NCBI GenBank assembly: GCA_041686915.1
Contig: JAWLDB010000053.1
Coordinates: 1-14,022, forward strand
Direction: 5' to 3'
Source of the DNA: JAWLDB01 sp041686915
GTDB lineage: Bacteria > Bacillota > UBA994 > UBA5500
Length of the DNA: 14,022 nt
In this document: piece by piece, positions 12,959-14,022 of the stretch
How the letters are laid out: the number at the start of each line of letters is the position of its first letter
Numbering within the stretch: the first letter of the stretch is position 1
Notes under the pieces: generated by a model
The model's database searches: none
The model's input: only the letters and a program-made list of their open reading frames with translations
What the model was told of the DNA's origin: nothing
Translations under genes and position numbers: made by a program

Positions 12959-14022
12959 TTAGGCGAACATCTTCTTAAACTCTTTCACCGCGTCTTCCAA
13001 CGCCTTAACGGTATCGTCCTTCATCTCTTTCTCGGTCCGGATCTTCTTCAGGATCTCGGAACGAGATTCGCGCAGGTAGCGCAGGAACTCATCGGAGAAG
13101 CGGTTAACCCTGCGAACATCGATTTCGTCAAGGTGTCCGTTGACGCCGACATAAAGCACTGCAACCTGCTCTTCAACCGGCAGTGGAGTTGCCTCGGGCT
13201 GTTTGAGCAGCTCCTGCAGGCGGGCGCCACGGGCCAGACGAGCTTGGGTAGCGCGGTCGAGGTCAGAACCAAACTGCGCGAAAGCTGCCAACTCACGGTA
13301 CTGAGCTAGGTCGATACGCAGGCGGCCTGCTACCTGACGCATTGCCTTGATCTGCGCCTTGGAACCTACACGGGATACTGATAGACCGACGTTAACGGCC
13401 GGACGGAAACCAGCGTAGAATAGGTCGCTCTCCAGGAAGATCTGACCGTCAGTGATGGAGATAACGTTAGTCGGGATGTATGCCGATACGTCACCTGCCT
13501 GGGTCTCAATCAGCGGAAGAGCTGTGAGAGAGCCTCCACCGTGCTCTGTGGACAGCTTGGCTGCGCGCTCGAGCAAGCGGGAATGGAGGTAGAAAACGTC
13601 TCCGGGGAACGCCTCGCGCCCCGGAGGACGACGGATCAACAATGACATTGCGCGGTAAGCAACGGCGTGCTTGGAGAGGTCATCGTAGACGACCAGCACG
13701 TCTTTGCCCTGCCACATGAACTCCTCACCGATAGCACAGCCGGAGTAAGGAGCGATGAACTGAAGCGGAGCCGGTTCAGCTGCTGTAGCCGAAACGATGA
13801 TACTGTAATCCATGGCGCCGCGCTCTTCCAAGGTCTGGGCGATGCGTGCCACTGTGGAGGCCTTCTGGCCGATAGCCACGTAGATGCAGATCACGTTCTG
13901 ACCGCGCTGGTTAATGATAGTATCAACCGCAACTGCCGTCTTACCAGTTCCGCGGTCGCCGATAATCAGCTCGCGCTGGCCGCGACCGATTGGAATCATG
14001 GCATCGATAGCCTTGATACCGG
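12959..14022 (-). CDS. atpA: ATP synthase F1 subunit alpha, C-terminal part (5' end outside the window)
   Basis: The regulatory, non-catalytic nucleotide-binding subunit of F1. About 353 of roughly 505 residues are present; the frame is open to the window edge (the ATG at 13999 is internal). Visible are the P-loop GDRGTGKT (canonical GDRQTGKT), the Walker B region DVLVVYDDLSKHA, RPPGREAFPGDVFYLHSRLLERA, and the arginine-finger segment NVGLSVSRVGSKAQ, then the helical C-terminal domain. It ends at TAA 12961-12959. Gln-to-Gly in the P-loop is the only unusual point. Confidence 0.98.
   Translation of the reverse strand, partial: GIKAIDAMIPIGRGQRELIIGDRGTGKTAVAVDTIINQRGQNVICIYVAIGQKASTVARIAQTLEERGAMDYSIIVSATAAEPAPLQFIAPYSGCAIGEEFMWQGKDVLVVYDDLSKHAVAYRAMSLLIRRPPGREAFPGDVFYLHSRLLERAAKLSTEHGGGSLTALPLIETQAGDVSAYIPTNVISITDGQIFLESDLFYAGFRPAVNVGLSVSRVGSKAQIKAMRQVAGRLRIDLAQYRELAAFAQFGSDLDRATQARLARGARLQELLKQPEATPLPVEEQVAVLYVGVNGHLDEIDVRRVNRFSDEFLRYLRESRSEILKKIRTEKEMKDDTVKALEDAVKEFKKMFA

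Noticed and set aside
12172..13309. Long plus-strand open frames opposite atpG and atpA
   Set aside because: Antisense shadows of conserved genes; no RBS or family resemblance.

Overview
The window reads as chromosome of an endospore-forming Firmicute, most likely a member of the class Clostridia. The evidence is SpoIID, a SpoIIQ-type LytM protein, a YwmB-like protein and an orphan sporulation-type histidine kinase next to an F1-ATPase operon. GC content looks moderate to fairly high by eye. The order atpA-atpG-atpD-atpC ... ywmB-murA ... spoIID ... spoIIQ follows the neighbourhood known from Bacillus subtilis and many Clostridia. I cannot name a genus. All genes but one lie on the minus strand, so the window is best read from right to left.

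Right part (14022 to 9554): the 3' part of the ATP synthase F1 operon. It holds atpA (cut by the window edge), atpG, atpD, atpC and a translationally coupled YueI/DUF1694-like gene, ending at a terminator whose stem overlaps the last codons of that gene. The atpA-atpG gap is unusually long (250 nt) and carries two long inverted-repeat elements.

Middle (9553 to 4821): a repeat-rich non-coding stretch of about 0.7 kb, then ywmB-murA (cell envelope and peptidoglycan precursor synthesis), a bidirectional terminator, a second repeat island, a lone plus-strand gene for an exported or membrane-anchored protein, and divergently spoIID (peptidoglycan hydrolase of engulfment) with its own terminator.

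Left part (4781 to 195): an orphan PAS-type histidine kinase behind a promoter region with Spo0A-box-like sequences, a PpaX-like HAD phosphatase, a third repeat island, pyrF (OMP decarboxylase, long subfamily-2 type), and a SpoIIQ-like M23 protein with intact metal ligands. A strong terminator follows. The first 160 bases may hold the tail of an unrecognised plus-strand gene.

The most unusual content is not a gene. At least twelve short palindromes, mostly 20-21 nt and mostly bordered on one side by GTAG/CTAC, sit in three intergenic islands. Their arms differ from copy to copy but stay self-complementary, and two copies keep the same nine-base core inside different stems. Repeat material also reaches into the 3' ends of two genes. 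I found no CRISPR array, rRNA, tRNA or intact transposase.
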